A stretch of 64,000 bases of DNA. Source: an uncultured Tenacibaculum sp. (GTDB taxonomy: Bacteria > Bacteroidota > Bacteroidia > Flavobacteriales > Flavobacteriaceae). This document shows, piece by piece, positions 26,343-36,104 of the stretch. Within the stretch, counting starts at the first letter, position 1. Each line of letters starts with the position of its first letter. The notes under the pieces were generated by a model. It searched no databases. It was not told the origin of the DNA and saw only the letters and a program-made list of their open reading frames with translations. A program made the position numbers and the translations under genes. Where the stretch lies: contig CANNGJ010000004.1 of the NCBI GenBank assembly GCA_947504185.1, forward strand, positions 111,358-175,357. Reading direction: 5' to 3'.

Positions 26343-28241
26343 ATGAGTAAAATTATAGGTATAGATTTAGGAACTACCAACTCATGTGTTTCTGTAATGG
26401 AAGGAAACGAGCCAGTAGTAATTCCTAATGCTGAAGGAAAAAGAACAACACCATCTATTGTAGCATTCGTAGAAGGAGGTGAGCGCAAGATTGGAGACCC
26501 TGCTAAGAGACAAGCAGTAACAAACCCAACAAAAACTGTTTATTCTATTAAACGTTTTATGGGGAACAAATTTTCTGAATCTTCTAAAGAAATAGGAAGA
26601 GTTCCTTATAAAGTAGTAAAAGGAGATAATGATACACCACGTGTAGATATTGACGGACGTTTATATACGCCACAAGAAATATCTGCAATGGTATTACAAA
26701 AAATGAAAAAAACTGCTGAAGACTATTTAGGTCAAGATGTTGCAGAAGCAGTAATTACTGTGCCAGCATATTTTAACGATGCACAACGTCAAGCAACAAA
26801 AGAAGCTGGTGAAATTGCTGGATTAAAAGTTAGAAGAATTATCAACGAGCCAACTGCAGCTGCTTTAGCGTACGGTTTAGATAAGTCTCATGATGATAAG
26901 AAAATAGTAGTTTTTGATTTTGGTGGAGGTACACATGATGTTTCTATTTTAGAATTAGGAGACGGAGTATTTGAAGTATTAGCTACTGATGGAGATACGC
27001 ACTTAGGAGGAGATGATGTTGATGAAAAAATTATTAACTGGTTAGCTGATGAGTTTAACGCAGAAGAAGGAATGGACTTACGTAAAGATCCAATGTCTTT
27101 ACAACGTTTAAAAGAAGCTGCTGAAAAAGCGAAGATTGAATTATCTAGCACAACTTCATCAGAAATTAACTTGCCTTATATTACAGCTACTGCTTCAGGA
27201 CCAAAGCACTTAGTAAGAACATTAACAAGAGCTAAGTTTGAAACTTTAATTGATGATTTAATTAAAAGAACTATTGAGCCTTGTGCTACTGCTTTAAAAA
27301 ATGCTGACTTATCAATTGATGAAATTGACGAAGTTGTATTAGTAGGTGGATCAACTCGTATTCCTGCAATTCAAGAAGCTGTTGAGAAGTTCTTTAAGCA
27401 AGCACCAAGTAAAGGAGTAAATCCTGATGAAGTAGTTTCTTTAGGAGCTGCAATTCAAGGTGGAGTTTTAACTGGAGATGTAAAAGATGTATTATTATTA
27501 GATGTTACGCCTTTATCTTTAGGAATCGAAACTATGGGGAACGTATTTACAAAGTTAATCGATGCAAATACAACAATTCCTACTAAGAAATCTCAAGTAT
27601 TCTCTACAGCAGTAGACAATCAACCATCAGTAGATATTCACGTTTTACAAGGTGAAAGAGCGATGGCAGCAGATAACAATACAATTGGTCGTTTCCAATT
27701 AACAGATATTCCACCAGCACAAAGAGGAGTTCCTCAAATTGAAGTAACTTTCGATATTGATGCAAACGGAATTATTAAAGTTTCTGCAGCTGATAAAGCA
27801 ACAGGGAAATCTCAAGATATTCGTATCGAAGCTTCTTCTGGTTTATCTGATGAAGAAATCGAGAAAATGAAGCAAGAAGCAGAAGCAAATGCTGATGCTG
27901 ATGCAAAAGCAAAAGAGACTGCTGAGAAAATTAATGAAGCTGATTCTATGATTTTTCAAACAGAAAAGCAATTAAAAGAATTTGGAGAGAAATTATCTGA
28001 TGATAAAAAAGGTCCAATCGAAGCTGCTTTAGTAGAATTGAAAGCTGCTCACGAATCTAAAGACTTAGCTCAAATCGATACTGCAATGGCAACTATCAAC
28101 GAAGCTTGGAAAGTAGCTTCTGAAGAAATGTATGCTGCACAGCAACAAGCTGGTGGTGATGCAGGAGCACAACAAGGTCAACCAGAAGCAGATGCTCAAG
28201 GGGACAATGTTGAAGATGTAGATTTTGAAGAAGTAAAATAA
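26343..28241 (+). CDS. dnaK: Chaperone DnaK (Hsp70)
   Basis: 632 residues. N-terminal ATPase domain with [29 protein letters not shown], the phosphate loop [10 protein letters not shown] (about 198-207, with H where many DnaK have F) and VGGSTRIP; substrate-binding domain after the linker [16 protein letters not shown]; helical lid and an acidic C-terminus ending in [10 protein letters not shown]. No CIRCE element was seen upstream, and dnaJ/grpE are not adjacent. Followed by a strong terminator. Confidence 0.99.
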   Translation: MSKIIGIDLGTTNSCVSVMEGNEPVVIPNAEGKRTTPSIVAFVEGGERKIGDPAKRQAVTNPTKTVYSIKRFMGNKFSESSKEIGRVPYKVVKGDNDTPRVDIDGRLYTPQEISAMVLQKMKKTAEDYLGQDVAEAVITVPAYFNDAQRQATKEAGEIAGLKVRRIINEPTAAALAYGLDKSHDDKKIVVFDFGGGTHDVSILELGDGVFEVLATDGDTHLGGDDVDEKIINWLADEFNAEEGMDLRKDPMSLQRLKEAAEKAKIELSSTTSSEINLPYITATASGPKHLVRTLTRAKFETLIDDLIKRTIEPCATALKNADLSIDEIDEVVLVGGSTRIPAIQEAVEKFFKQAPSKGVNPDEVVSLGAAIQGGVLTGDVKDVLLLDVTPLSLGIETMGNVFTKLIDANTTIPTKKSQVFSTAVDNQPSVDIHVLQGERAMAADNNTIGRFQLTDIPPAQRGVPQIEVTFDIDANGIIKVSAADKATGKSQDIRIEASSGLSDEEIEKMKQEAEANADADAKAKETAEKINEADSMIFQTEKQLKEFGEKLSDDKKGPIEAALVELKAAHESKDLAQIDTAMATINEAWKVASEEMYAAQQQAGGDAGAQQGQPEADAQGDNVEDVDFEEVK

Positions 28242-28260
28242 TTCTCAAATCATAAGTTAT

Positions 28261-28290
28261 AAAAAGCCATCTAGTTTTAGATGGCTTTTT
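28261..28290 (+). terminator. Terminator of dnaK
   Basis: AAAAAGCCATCTA pairs with TAGATGGCTTTTT around a four-base loop, followed by a T-rich tract. Confidence 0.9.
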
Positions 28291-28302
28291 TATTTTTACA
28301 AA

Positions 28303-28725
28303 ATGAAATTTTATCAAAAAGAAATCCAATTATCAGAATATTCAAGAGGATATCACTTAATTACTGATGTTTTATTGAAAGCCGTACCTGGATTAACCAA
28401 AATTAAAATAGGACAATTTCAAGCTTTTATAAAGCATACCTCTGCGAGTTTAACGATTAATGAAAACGCAGATCCTACCGTTCGTATGGATTTCGAATCG
28501 CATATCAATAAAATGGTTCCTGAAAATATGCCGTATTATAAACATGATTATGAAGGAGCTGATGATATGCCTGCACATATAAAAAGTTCAATGTTGGGTA
28601 GTCAAGTTCAAATTCCAATAACAAATGGGAAACTGAATTTAGGTACTTGGCAAGGAATTTATTTGGGTGAGCATCGTAATTATGGAGGAAGAAGAAAGAT
28701 TGTAATTACTGTTTTTGGTGAATAA
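28303..28725 (+). CDS. YjbQ-family protein
   Basis: 140 residues covering the whole YjbQ (UPF0047) fold. Typical stretches are GQFQAFIKHTSASLTINENADPTV near residue 40 and GTWQGIYLGEHRNYGGRRKIVIT at the C-terminus with conserved histidine and arginine residues. Members have weak thiamine-phosphate synthase activity, but their real role is not settled. Confidence 0.92.
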   Translation: MKFYQKEIQLSEYSRGYHLITDVLLKAVPGLTKIKIGQFQAFIKHTSASLTINENADPTVRMDFESHINKMVPENMPYYKHDYEGADDMPAHIKSSMLGSQVQIPITNGKLNLGTWQGIYLGEHRNYGGRRKIVITVFGE

Positions 28726-28726
28726 A

Positions 28727-29251
28727 ATGTATCATAAATTTAATTTTTTTAAATACACTTACTGCGAATTTGAATCAAAAGAAATCGATTTTTTTGAAGG
28801 AAAATCATCGCACTATCAAAGTAAATCTGGTAGTTTATATTTTTATGCTGATGAAGGTGTATACCGTTACTCTAATCATTGGGGGCGAGTAGCAAATTGT
28901 AGATGGAAAATTAAAGGTGTCGAAAATTATAAGAGTCAAAATTACTATGTTGGCTTTGCAAAATGGATTGATTTTTATCCATTAAATGATTTTGATAAAG
29001 TGTTTTATTTAGAGGTAAATTTTAATAAACAACAGGCAAGAATAAAAAGAATAGGGAGTATAGTGAATACAGACGTATTTTTAATGACTTCAGAGCAGGT
29101 ACACCAACGTTTAAAGCAAATACAAACTTTATTTAAAGAGTATAAATGGGCAAAGTATTTTGATGATGATATTGATGTTTTAAGAGAGAAGCTAATAACA
29201 GGTTTAATAGCTTCAAATAAATCCATTCAAGAATTAAAACAGCAATTGTAA
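28727..29251 (+). CDS. Conserved protein of unknown function
   Basis: 174 residues from the ATG one base after the YjbQ stop; a TTG four codons earlier is less likely. The composition is rich in aromatic and charged residues (YTYCEFESKEIDFFEG; NHWGRVANCRWKIKG), with no signal peptide and no membrane segment. The C-terminal part is probably helical (EQVHQRLKQIQTLFKEYKW). I do not recognise a family; it is likely coupled to YjbQ. Confidence 0.75.
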   Translation: MYHKFNFFKYTYCEFESKEIDFFEGKSSHYQSKSGSLYFYADEGVYRYSNHWGRVANCRWKIKGVENYKSQNYYVGFAKWIDFYPLNDFDKVFYLEVNFNKQQARIKRIGSIVNTDVFLMTSEQVHQRLKQIQTLFKEYKWAKYFDDDIDVLREKLITGLIASNKSIQELKQQL

Positions 29252-29252
29252 A

Positions 29253-29684
29253 TTAATTATTGTAAGTTTTATTTACACCAATACTAAATCCAAAACGAAC
29301 GGTACTTTCACTACCTAATCTTAGAATTGCTAATTCACCTAAAGATATTTTACTGAACTCATTATTGGTTATTTCATCATTATTTAGAATCAGTTTTCCA
29401 GTAAATTGCTTTTTGGTATTGTATTCGCTTCTATCTTGTTTGTTTTGATAAAAATTAATAGATAAAATATTGTCTTTATCTTCATAACCACAAAATATAC
29501 CTAGCTTGTCCCAAATAATGTAGTTTTTACTTTTGTTTAACTTTCTATCAGGTTTACCAAAAGTGTTTATTAAAGTATCGTAGTTTGTTGGAAAAGTAAC
29601 AGGTTTACTATTTATGGTAATAACATCTGTATCACACTCAATAACTAATCTTTTTTGTTTTTTTTTCTTTAAAAAATTAAACAT
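29253..29684 (-). CDS. Small cytoplasmic protein of unknown function
   Basis: 143 residues, basic N-terminus MFNFLKKKKQKR and a beta-rich body. The segment TLINTFGKPDRKLNKSKNYIIWDKLGIFCGYEDKDN resembles beta-rich proteins of the DUF7738 kind as I remember them, but this is not certain. No neighbour suggests a role: it is convergent with the preceding gene, with one base between stops, and divergent from the NADH dehydrogenase gene. Confidence 0.7.
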   Translation of the reverse strand: MFNFLKKKKQKRLVIECDTDVITINSKPVTFPTNYDTLINTFGKPDRKLNKSKNYIIWDKLGIFCGYEDKDNILSINFYQNKQDRSEYNTKKQFTGKLILNNDEITNNEFSKISLGELAILRLGSESTVRFGFSIGVNKTYNN

Positions 29685-29770
29685 GGCAATCTGTTTTTAA
29701 TTAATTGTTTATTTTCAGAGGTTTAGTGTAAATCTAAAGAATAAATTTTAACTAACTCGTTTCACTTTCG

Positions 29771-29778
29771 TAAATTTG
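29771..29778 (+). promoter_or_regulatory. -7 promoter box of the NDH-2 gene
   Basis: TAAATTTG, 31 bases before the ATG at 29810. Confidence 0.45.
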
Positions 29779-29809
29779 TAATTAGATTATTTAATGATAA
29801 TAAATCTAC

Positions 29810-31105
29810 ATGAACATACCACAAACGAGCTTTCCTCGAGTAGTAATTATAGGAGGAGGTTTTGCAGGATTAGCAGCTGCAAGAGGATTAGAAGACCAAG
29901 ATTTACAAGTTGTTTTAATAGATAAACACAACTATCATACATTTCAACCATTATTATATCAAGTAGCTACAGGAGGATTAGAACCTGATAGTATCGCCTT
30001 TCCGTTACGTAAACGTTTTAACGATGTAGAGAACTTCTTTTTCCGATTAGCAGAAGTTACCAATATAAATGCAGATGAAAATACTATTGAAACTACGATA
30101 GGGAATTTAGAATATGATGAGCTGATTATAGCTACAGGTTCTACCACTAATTTCTTTGGAAATACTAATATTGAAAAGTTTGCAATGGAAATGAAATCGG
30201 TTCCACAAGCATTGAATATTCGTAGTCTAGTTTTAGAAAACTTTGAAGAAGCATTATTAGAAACCGATTTAGATAAGCGTAGAGCTTTGATGAATTTTGT
30301 AATTGTTGGTGGTGGGCCTACAGGTGTGGAGTTGGCAGGAGCTTTGGCAGAAATGAAAAAAGGTATTCTACCTAAAGATTATCCAGATTTAGATATTCGT
30401 CAAATGAAAATAAATTTGATTCAAAGTTCTGGAGAATTGTTAAAAGGAATGAGCAACAAAGCATCTGCAAAAGCTGAAGATTTTTTAATAAAACTGGGTG
30501 TAGATGTTTGGAAAGATCTTCGTGTTTTAGATTATGATGGAGAAACAGTAACGACCAATGGTCATGATCATTTTAAAGCAGAAACGGTAATCTGGGCTGC
30601 GGGTGTAAAAGGGGATTCCATTGCAGGTTTAGAGCAGGAATGTTTAATTGAGAGAGCTAATCGATTTAAAGTTGATGAGTACAATAAAGTAGTTGGTTAT
30701 AACAATGTATATGCAATTGGCGATGTTGCTTGTATGCAAACAGAAAAGTATTCTTATGGCCATCCAATGATGGCACAACCTGCAATTCAACAAGGAAAAT
30801 TGTTAGGGAAGAATATTTTAGCAAAATTAAAAGGTAAAAAACTAAAACCTTTTAAATATAACGACAAGGGGTCTATGGCTACAATTGGTCGTAATAAAGC
30901 TGTGGTAGATTTACCTAAATGGAAATTCCAAGGAGTATTTGCTTGGTTTGTTTGGATGTTTGTTCATTTATTTTCATTAATCGGATTCAGAAATAAGGTA
31001 ATTGTATTTATGAATTGGATTTATAACTACATTCGATTTGATAGAGAAACACGATTGATTATTCGTCCGTATAAAAAGAAAAATAATTATAGTTTTAAAG
31101 AATAA
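29810..31105 (+). CDS. ndh: Type II NADH dehydrogenase (NDH-2)
   Basis: 431 residues. Two dinucleotide-binding motifs are seen: GGGFAGLAAARGL (FAD, about 14-26) and VGGGPTGVELAGAL (NADH, about 165-178), along with YNNVYAIGDVAC for the FAD ribityl contact. The C-terminal region GVFAWFVWMFVHLFSLIGFRNK is amphipathic/hydrophobic and serves for membrane attachment in this family. It passes electrons from NADH to quinone without pumping protons. Confidence 0.93.
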   Translation: MNIPQTSFPRVVIIGGGFAGLAAARGLEDQDLQVVLIDKHNYHTFQPLLYQVATGGLEPDSIAFPLRKRFNDVENFFFRLAEVTNINADENTIETTIGNLEYDELIIATGSTTNFFGNTNIEKFAMEMKSVPQALNIRSLVLENFEEALLETDLDKRRALMNFVIVGGGPTGVELAGALAEMKKGILPKDYPDLDIRQMKINLIQSSGELLKGMSNKASAKAEDFLIKLGVDVWKDLRVLDYDGETVTTNGHDHFKAETVIWAAGVKGDSIAGLEQECLIERANRFKVDEYNKVVGYNNVYAIGDVACMQTEKYSYGHPMMAQPAIQQGKLLGKNILAKLKGKKLKPFKYNDKGSMATIGRNKAVVDLPKWKFQGVFAWFVWMFVHLFSLIGFRNKVIVFMNWIYNYIRFDRETRLIIRPYKKKNNYSFKE

Positions 31106-31108
31106 AGG

Positions 31109-31417
31109 ATGAGTGTTACAAGGAATATAAAATGTCCAAACTGTGGAGTTTTTAATACCAATAAAGAATATTGCGAAAATTGTAACACGTTAATTTCTCA
31201 CGAAAAAAAGAGAGCTTTAAAGGAAGAAGAGTATAAGGAAACTTTAATAAAAGAAGCTAAAGAAAAGATTGAAAATCCCAATTTAGCAGAGCGTTTAAAA
31301 AAGCATCCTATCTTTTTGTATCGAATTGTTGGTTGGGTATTATATTCAGCCTTTTTAGTGGTAAGTGCTATAGGAGCTTTATTAGCATGGTTTATAGCTA
31401 TGGTAGCAGCAGGATAA
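31109..31417 (+). CDS. Zinc-ribbon protein with C-terminal membrane segment
   Basis: 102 residues. Two CxxC knuckles (CPNC at about 9-12 and CENC at about 22-25) form a short zinc ribbon; then a charged helical stretch (ALKEEEYKETLIKEAKEKI) and one or two hydrophobic segments from about residue 75. It lies three bases after the NDH-2 gene and may be cotranscribed with it. Function unknown. Confidence 0.75.
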   Translation: MSVTRNIKCPNCGVFNTNKEYCENCNTLISHEKKRALKEEEYKETLIKEAKEKIENPNLAERLKKHPIFLYRIVGWVLYSAFLVVSAIGALLAWFIAMVAAG

Positions 31418-31418
31418 T

Positions 31419-31796
31419 ATGAATCGATTTTTAAAAATCTATTTTATTTCTTCTTTATTTATAGGGTTAAGTGTTTATATAGCTCAAAGAAATAAATACT
31501 TATTACCAGATATCATTCAGTTTTATTTAAACGACTTTTTAATAATTCCGATTGTATTAACCAGTAGTCTTTATATACTACGCTGGAGTAAGAATAATAA
31601 AAATTATCATATTCCTTTAAGTATCGTTTTGTATAGCTGCTTTTTGTATAGTTTCTTGTTCGAATATTTTCTTCCTAAATTTCATTTAAGATATACTTCA
31701 GATTTTATTGATGTTATTTTGTACTTTGCTAGTGGAACAATATTCTACATCCTTCAGAAAAATAATTATGAAATCTTCAAAAAAGTTAAATACTAA
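31419..31796 (+). CDS. Small integral membrane protein
   Basis: 125 residues with about four hydrophobic segments and a basic C-terminus. The pattern LPDIIQFYLNDFLIIPIVLT with the YLNDF motif is seen in flavobacterial membrane proteins without known function. Its end overlaps the AraC-family gene by 29 bases, pointing to coupling of the two. Confidence 0.7.
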   Translation: MNRFLKIYFISSLFIGLSVYIAQRNKYLLPDIIQFYLNDFLIIPIVLTSSLYILRWSKNNKNYHIPLSIVLYSCFLYSFLFEYFLPKFHLRYTSDFIDVILYFASGTIFYILQKNNYEIFKKVKY

Positions 31797-32691
31797 AGTA
31801 GTAACTAGAATAGGTAAATCGATTACCTATATTGAAGAACACTTACATGAAAAGCTAATGTTAAATGATATCGCTGAGAAAGCACATTTTTCTCCATTTC
31901 ATTTTCATCGATTATTTTCAATAGTAACAAAAGAAACTTTAAATAATTTTATCACAAGAAAGAGAATTGAAAAGGCAGCTTCTTTTTTGTTACATAAAAA
32001 AGAATTAACAATTACTGAAGTTTCTGATAGAGTAGGGTTTACAAGTTTGTCGTCATTTTCAAGAGCTTTTAAGAAGTTTTACGGAATGAGTCCTGTTGAA
32101 TTTAAAGAGAGCAGTCCTAATAAGTTTAGCAAGATTAGTAAAGAAGAAAGCAAGAACGGACAAACGATTACATTATTTGAACAATACATTTGTAACGTAA
32201 ATAACTCTTTAAACTGGTTAAAAATGAATGCAAATACTGAAGTAAAAATAATTCCAGAAATGCAGTTGGCTTATATAAATCATCAAGGAAATATAGATTT
32301 AATTGGTAATGTTTATAATAGATTAATGCAATGGGCATATCCGAAAGGTTTAATGCAACAAGAAAATTTAAGAATGATTACTATATATCATGATAGCCCT
32401 AAAATTACCAATCCAAATCATTTAAGAATGAGTGCTTGCATGACTTTAAACAGAGAAGTTAAAACAGAAGGAGAGGTAAACCTTAGAACATTACCAAATA
32501 CAAAATGTGTAGTATCTCGTTTTGAAATTGGATTAGATGAATTTCAACAAGCTTGGGAATCCAGCTTTGTTTGGATGTCAGAAAAAGGATATAAAAAAGC
32601 TAATCAAGCTCCTTTTGGTATATATTATAATAACCCAGAAGAGCATCCAGAAAGAAAATGTATTGTAGATATTTGTATTCCTATAGAATAA
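31768..32691 (+). CDS. AraC-family regulator with GyrI-like ligand domain
   Basis: 307 residues from the ATG at 31768. Residues about 10-110 hold the two helix-turn-helix motifs of AraC/XylS (LNDIAEKAHFSPFHFHRLFS and ITEVSDRVGFTSLSSFSRAFKKFYGMSPVEFK). The rest is a GyrI-like domain (AYINHQGNID, then CVVSRFEIGLDEFQQAWESSF), a fold that binds small hydrophobic compounds in multidrug regulators. Target genes are not evident; the open frame upstream to 31708 lies in the preceding gene. Confidence 0.92.
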   Translation: MKSSKKLNTKVVTRIGKSITYIEEHLHEKLMLNDIAEKAHFSPFHFHRLFSIVTKETLNNFITRKRIEKAASFLLHKKELTITEVSDRVGFTSLSSFSRAFKKFYGMSPVEFKESSPNKFSKISKEESKNGQTITLFEQYICNVNNSLNWLKMNANTEVKIIPEMQLAYINHQGNIDLIGNVYNRLMQWAYPKGLMQQENLRMITIYHDSPKITNPNHLRMSACMTLNREVKTEGEVNLRTLPNTKCVVSRFEIGLDEFQQAWESSFVWMSEKGYKKANQAPFGIYYNNPEEHPERKCIVDICIPIE

Positions 32692-32722
32692 AAAAGTCCC
32701 GAGTTTAAACTCGGGACTTTTT
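32691..32722. terminator. Bidirectional terminator between the AraC gene and ribBA
   Basis: A perfect 32-bp palindrome: AAAAAGTCCCGAGTTT followed by its complement. It can act for both convergent genes. Confidence 0.92.
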
Positions 32723-32742
32723 TATTTAAAATTTATGGTAAA

Positions 32743-33885
32743 TTAATAATTTACATAATCAACAATTTCTAAACCATAACCAATCATACCAACACGCTTG
32801 GTTTGTTTGGTGTTAGAAACTAAACGTAATTTATGAATGTGTAAGTCGTGTAAAATTTGTGCTCCAATACCGAAGTCTTTATTATCCATTGCGACATGCG
32901 GAGCTTTCATTTCTCCTTTAGCTTGGTTCTCTTTTAAACCACGTAAGCGAGCTAATAAGTTTAAAGCTTGACTTTGTTGGTTTATAAAAATAATAGCACC
33001 ACGTCCTTCATCATTTATTACTTTAAACATTTGATCTAATTTCTTATCAGCATTATTGGTTAATGTACCTAAGATGTCGTTATTTACAAGAGTAGAGTTT
33101 ACTCGTGTTAATATTGGTTCATTTTTGCTCCAAACACCTTTCGTTAAAGCAATATGGATTTGTTTATTGGTGGTTTGTTGGTAAGCTCTTAATCGAAATT
33201 CACCAAAACGAGTTTCTATATTAAAATCTTCTTTCTTTTCAATTAGCGAATCATGCTCCATTCGATAAGCTACCAAATCTTCGATAGAAACTATTTTTAA
33301 ATCGAATTTCTCTGCAACTTTTAAAAGTTGAGGTAAACGAGCCATGGTACCATCTTCATTCATGATTTCTACAATAACCCCTGCAGGTTGTAAACCAGCT
33401 AAACGAGCAAAATCAATTGCAGCTTCGGTATGCCCAGTTCTTCTTAAAACACCTCCGTTTTTAGCTTTTAAAGGGAAGATATGCCCTGGGCGAGCTAAAT
33501 CGAAAGGTTTTGTTTCAGGATCGATTAAAGCTTCAATAGTTTTAGACCTATCTGATGCAGATATACCTGTGGTAACACCTTTTCCTCTTAAATCTACAGA
33601 AACAGTAAAGGCAGTTTCCATAGGGTCGGTGTTGTTGTTTACCATCATGTTTAACTGTAGTTCTTTACATCGATCTTCAGTAAGCGGTGTACATATTAAA
33701 CCTTTACCATGAGTTGCCATAAAGTTAATCATTTCTGGAGTAACTTTTTCGGCTGCTGCTAAGAAATCACCTTCGTTTTCACGGTCTTCATCATCAACAA
33801 CAATAATTACTTTTCCGTTTTTAATATCTTCTATTGCTTCTTCAATAGTGTTTAACTGAACTTTTGTTGATGTTTGTGTTGTCAT
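32743..33885 (-). CDS. ribB: 3,4-dihydroxy-2-butanone-4-phosphate synthase with degenerate GTP cyclohydrolase II domain
   Basis: 380 residues with the RibBA layout. The N-terminal DHBP synthase (1-205) is intact: [19 protein letters not shown] (metal and acid residues), [17 protein letters not shown] and [15 protein letters not shown]. The C-terminal GCH II part has lost its key residues: where active enzymes have three zinc cysteines in ECLTGD and RCDCG, this reads [20 protein letters not shown]; the RQEGRGIGL segment is replaced by NQQSQALNL. Only the fold-forming end ([22 protein letters not shown]) remains. It should supply the riboflavin four-carbon unit but not cyclise GTP. Confidence 0.92.
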   Translation of the reverse strand: MTTQTSTKVQLNTIEEAIEDIKNGKVIIVVDDEDRENEGDFLAAAEKVTPEMINFMATHGKGLICTPLTEDRCKELQLNMMVNNNTDPMETAFTVSVDLRGKGVTTGISASDRSKTIEALIDPETKPFDLARPGHIFPLKAKNGGVLRRTGHTEAAIDFARLAGLQPAGVIVEIMNEDGTMARLPQLLKVAEKFDLKIVSIEDLVAYRMEHDSLIEKKEDFNIETRFGEFRLRAYQQTTNKQIHIALTKGVWSKNEPILTRVNSTLVNNDILGTLTNNADKKLDQMFKVINDEGRGAIIFINQQSQALNLLARLRGLKENQAKGEMKAPHVAMDNKDFGIGAQILHDLHIHKLRLVSNTKQTKRVGMIGYGLEIVDYVNY

Positions 33886-33887
33886 TG

Positions 33888-35336
33888 TTATGTTGTTTTC
33901 TCTTTTTTAGAGAATAAGTTTTTTATAGTAGTACGTATAGGGGCAAAAAATGTATTCACATCAAAGAGGCCTTTGTCTTTAGTTGCTCTAACAGTTAAAA
34001 TGATAGCCAAAGGTAGCATTATAAACACACTTATCCAAGATCCTATTATGGCAGTTAAAGAGCTTTCTTCTGCTAAATTTCTCCCAAAGGTATTTGAGAA
34101 AAAGTACAATACATAAATAGCAATTGCTAAAATCATTGGTAATCCCATTCCTCCTTTTCTAATAATAGAGCCTAAAGGAGCTCCAATAAAAAATAGTAAT
34201 AAACAAGATAGTGAGAAAGCAACTCTGTTATAATATTCAATATCATAAAGGTTTAAATATTTTCTTTTGTTTTTAAAACCTTCTTTATTAGATTTATTAT
34301 TGTTTAATGTTCTTTCAATTTTAGAAATAGCAGTTGTTAGGATATTGCGTTTTTCTTTATCGTTAAAGTTTTCAAGAATGTTGGGTGAAATTTCTTTATT
34401 AACTAAAGAATCTGGATAGTGATGTAAATCTTCAATGTCAATACTTAAAAATAAGTTTTTAGCTTTACTTTTAACAAAAGCATCATAGTTTTTTTTCATT
34501 GTAGGCACAGTGTCTTTCAATTGTGCTAAACTAAGCATGTTATATTGGCGGGTATATTTTTCTTTTTCTAAATCATCACTACTTAAAGAAGAGATGTCAA
34601 TATTTATAGTGTATTTATCAAAATAAGCATGAGAAGCAGGCATCATCTGCTTTTCTTTATAGGAAGAGCCATTTTTTATATGATGTTCAAAGTAATAGCC
34701 ATCCTCTAAAATTAAGGTCATATATCGGCTACCTTCTTCAGAAATGATTTTTCCTTTTTTAGCAGTTATAATTTTATTATTTCCCTTCCTGGCTGATAAA
34801 TCATAAATCATTACCTTTTTTAAGAGATTATCTTCTTCGCCATATTTTTCTTCAAACTTAATTTGATAATTAGGTATTTCAGTATTAAAACTACCTGCAA
34901 CTAAAGCAATAGCAGGTTGTTTTTTTCGAATATTAACTTTCATGTTTAATTGTTTTAACATAGCGTAAGGATATACGTTGTTTAAAAACAAGAAATTAAT
35001 ACCACTTAATAAGATTGTTAAGAAAACTAATGGGCGCACCATTCTAGGTAATGAAATACCAGCTGACTTTGTAGCTGCAAACTCATAATTTTCAGATAAG
35101 CTACCTAAAGTCATTATTGAGGATAATAAAACACCGATTGGTAGTGCTTGTGGCACTACTAAAAGAGTAGTGTACCATAGAAATTTTAAGATAATTCCAA
35201 GACTAATTCCTTTACCAGCAAAATTTTCAAAAGCTAGCCACATAGCCTGCATTACCAAAACAAATAATATGATAAGGAATGTAGCAAAAAAAGGTTTTAA
35301 AAAACTTTTTAAAATATATCTGTCTAATGTTTTCAC
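33888..35336 (-). CDS. LptF/LptG-family lipopolysaccharide export permease
   Basis: 482 residues. Three N-terminal transmembrane segments (YILKSFLKPFFATFLIILFVL-like first one), a large periplasmic beta-jellyroll-type region (about 130-330) and three C-terminal segments, as in the LptB2FG exporter subunits. PQALPIGVLLSSIMTLG is a conserved family segment. The start is GTG (35336): no nearer ATG gives the standard MKTLDRYIL N-terminus. A TACCTTTG box ends just five bases upstream. It ends two bases before ribB starts, so the two may be cotranscribed. Confidence 0.9.
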   Translation of the reverse strand: MKTLDRYILKSFLKPFFATFLIILFVLVMQAMWLAFENFAGKGISLGIILKFLWYTTLLVVPQALPIGVLLSSIMTLGSLSENYEFAATKSAGISLPRMVRPLVFLTILLSGINFLFLNNVYPYAMLKQLNMKVNIRKKQPAIALVAGSFNTEIPNYQIKFEEKYGEEDNLLKKVMIYDLSARKGNNKIITAKKGKIISEEGSRYMTLILEDGYYFEHHIKNGSSYKEKQMMPASHAYFDKYTINIDISSLSSDDLEKEKYTRQYNMLSLAQLKDTVPTMKKNYDAFVKSKAKNLFLSIDIEDLHHYPDSLVNKEISPNILENFNDKEKRNILTTAISKIERTLNNNKSNKEGFKNKRKYLNLYDIEYYNRVAFSLSCLLLFFIGAPLGSIIRKGGMGLPMILAIAIYVLYFFSNTFGRNLAEESSLTAIIGSWISVFIMLPLAIILTVRATKDKGLFDVNTFFAPIRTTIKNLFSKKEKTT

Positions 35337-35341
35337 AGATG

Positions 35342-35349
35342 CAAAGGTA
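35342..35349 (-). promoter_or_regulatory. -7 promoter box of lptG, five bases from the GTG start
   Basis: TACCTTTG on the minus strand. The short distance to the GTG would give a leaderless or nearly leaderless message. Confidence 0.45.
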
Positions 35350-35372
35350 GTAGGTTAGATGGATAAAAAAAT

Positions 35373-35417
35373 AAAAGTTTTGTTAATGATTTTTAAATCT
35401 TCATTAACAAAACTTTT
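35373..35417 (-). terminator. Terminator of lolA
   Basis: AAAAGTTTTGTTAATGA (35373-35389) pairs perfectly with TCATTAACAAAACTTTT (35401-35417), 11-base loop, followed on the minus strand by a T-rich run. It separates lolA from the lptG promoter. Confidence 0.85.
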
Positions 35418-35432
35418 TTTAGATTGTATTGT

Positions 35433-36086
35433 TTAGTCGATAAAGTATCCTTGCTTTAAATACCTCTCTTTATCAAAAGAAAACATTTTTTTAGAAATAG
35501 GTTGATTACTTTTAAACTTGGTAATAGTAAACGTAGTTTCAGCACCATTAGAACCTATTTGCACTAATTTATAGATATGCTTGGTTTTTGCATCAATACC
35601 TAATTGTACCTTTACAATATCAGAGTTACTATCAATAGGAATTAAATCTATAAACTGAACTTTACGACCGTTGTTGTTTTTTAATTTCCCCATAGAAAAA
35701 TTATAACCTTCTTTGTAAAAAGTTAATAGTTTAGAAGGGTAAATAAAACCATCTTCTTCATCTAAATCTCCATTTGTAATATTTACTTCTTTTTCTTCTT
35801 GATTAATAACAACTAATTTTTTTCCGTCAAAAACGAAATTGTTACCTAAATAATCAAGGTTGTATTTTTCACCAGAAAGTGTTATTTCTCCACGTATAGG
35901 CGGATCGTTTGTAATTCCTGCTTCTTTGTTTACTAATGTTGAGTTAAAACCAATAACCATATTGGTATAAGCACCCATTTTTACTGATACTTCATCTAGT
36001 AACTGTTTAGCTTCAGGAGAGCTGTTTTGAGCTATACTATTTAAACTAATAAATGCTGCGATGAATAATAATCCTACTTTTTTCAT
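35433..36086 (-). CDS. LolA-like outer-membrane lipoprotein carrier
   Basis: 217 residues with a cleavable signal peptide (MKKVGLLFIAAFISLNSIAQ). The mature part follows the LolA half-barrel pattern: EAKQLLDEVSVKMGAYTNMVIGFN, ISLSGEKYNLDYLGNNFVFDGKKLVV-like strands and a C-terminal strand set ending in FTITKFKSN. It would shuttle lipoproteins across the periplasm. It starts 18 bases after ftsK ends. Confidence 0.88.
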   Translation of the reverse strand: MKKVGLLFIAAFISLNSIAQNSSPEAKQLLDEVSVKMGAYTNMVIGFNSTLVNKEAGITNDPPIRGEITLSGEKYNLDYLGNNFVFDGKKLVVINQEEKEVNITNGDLDEEDGFIYPSKLLTFYKEGYNFSMGKLKNNNGRKVQFIDLIPIDSNSDIVKVQLGIDAKTKHIYKLVQIGSNGAETTFTITKFKSNQPISKKMFSFDKERYLKQGYFID

Positions 36087-36104
36087 ATTTCTAATATTAG
36101 AAAT

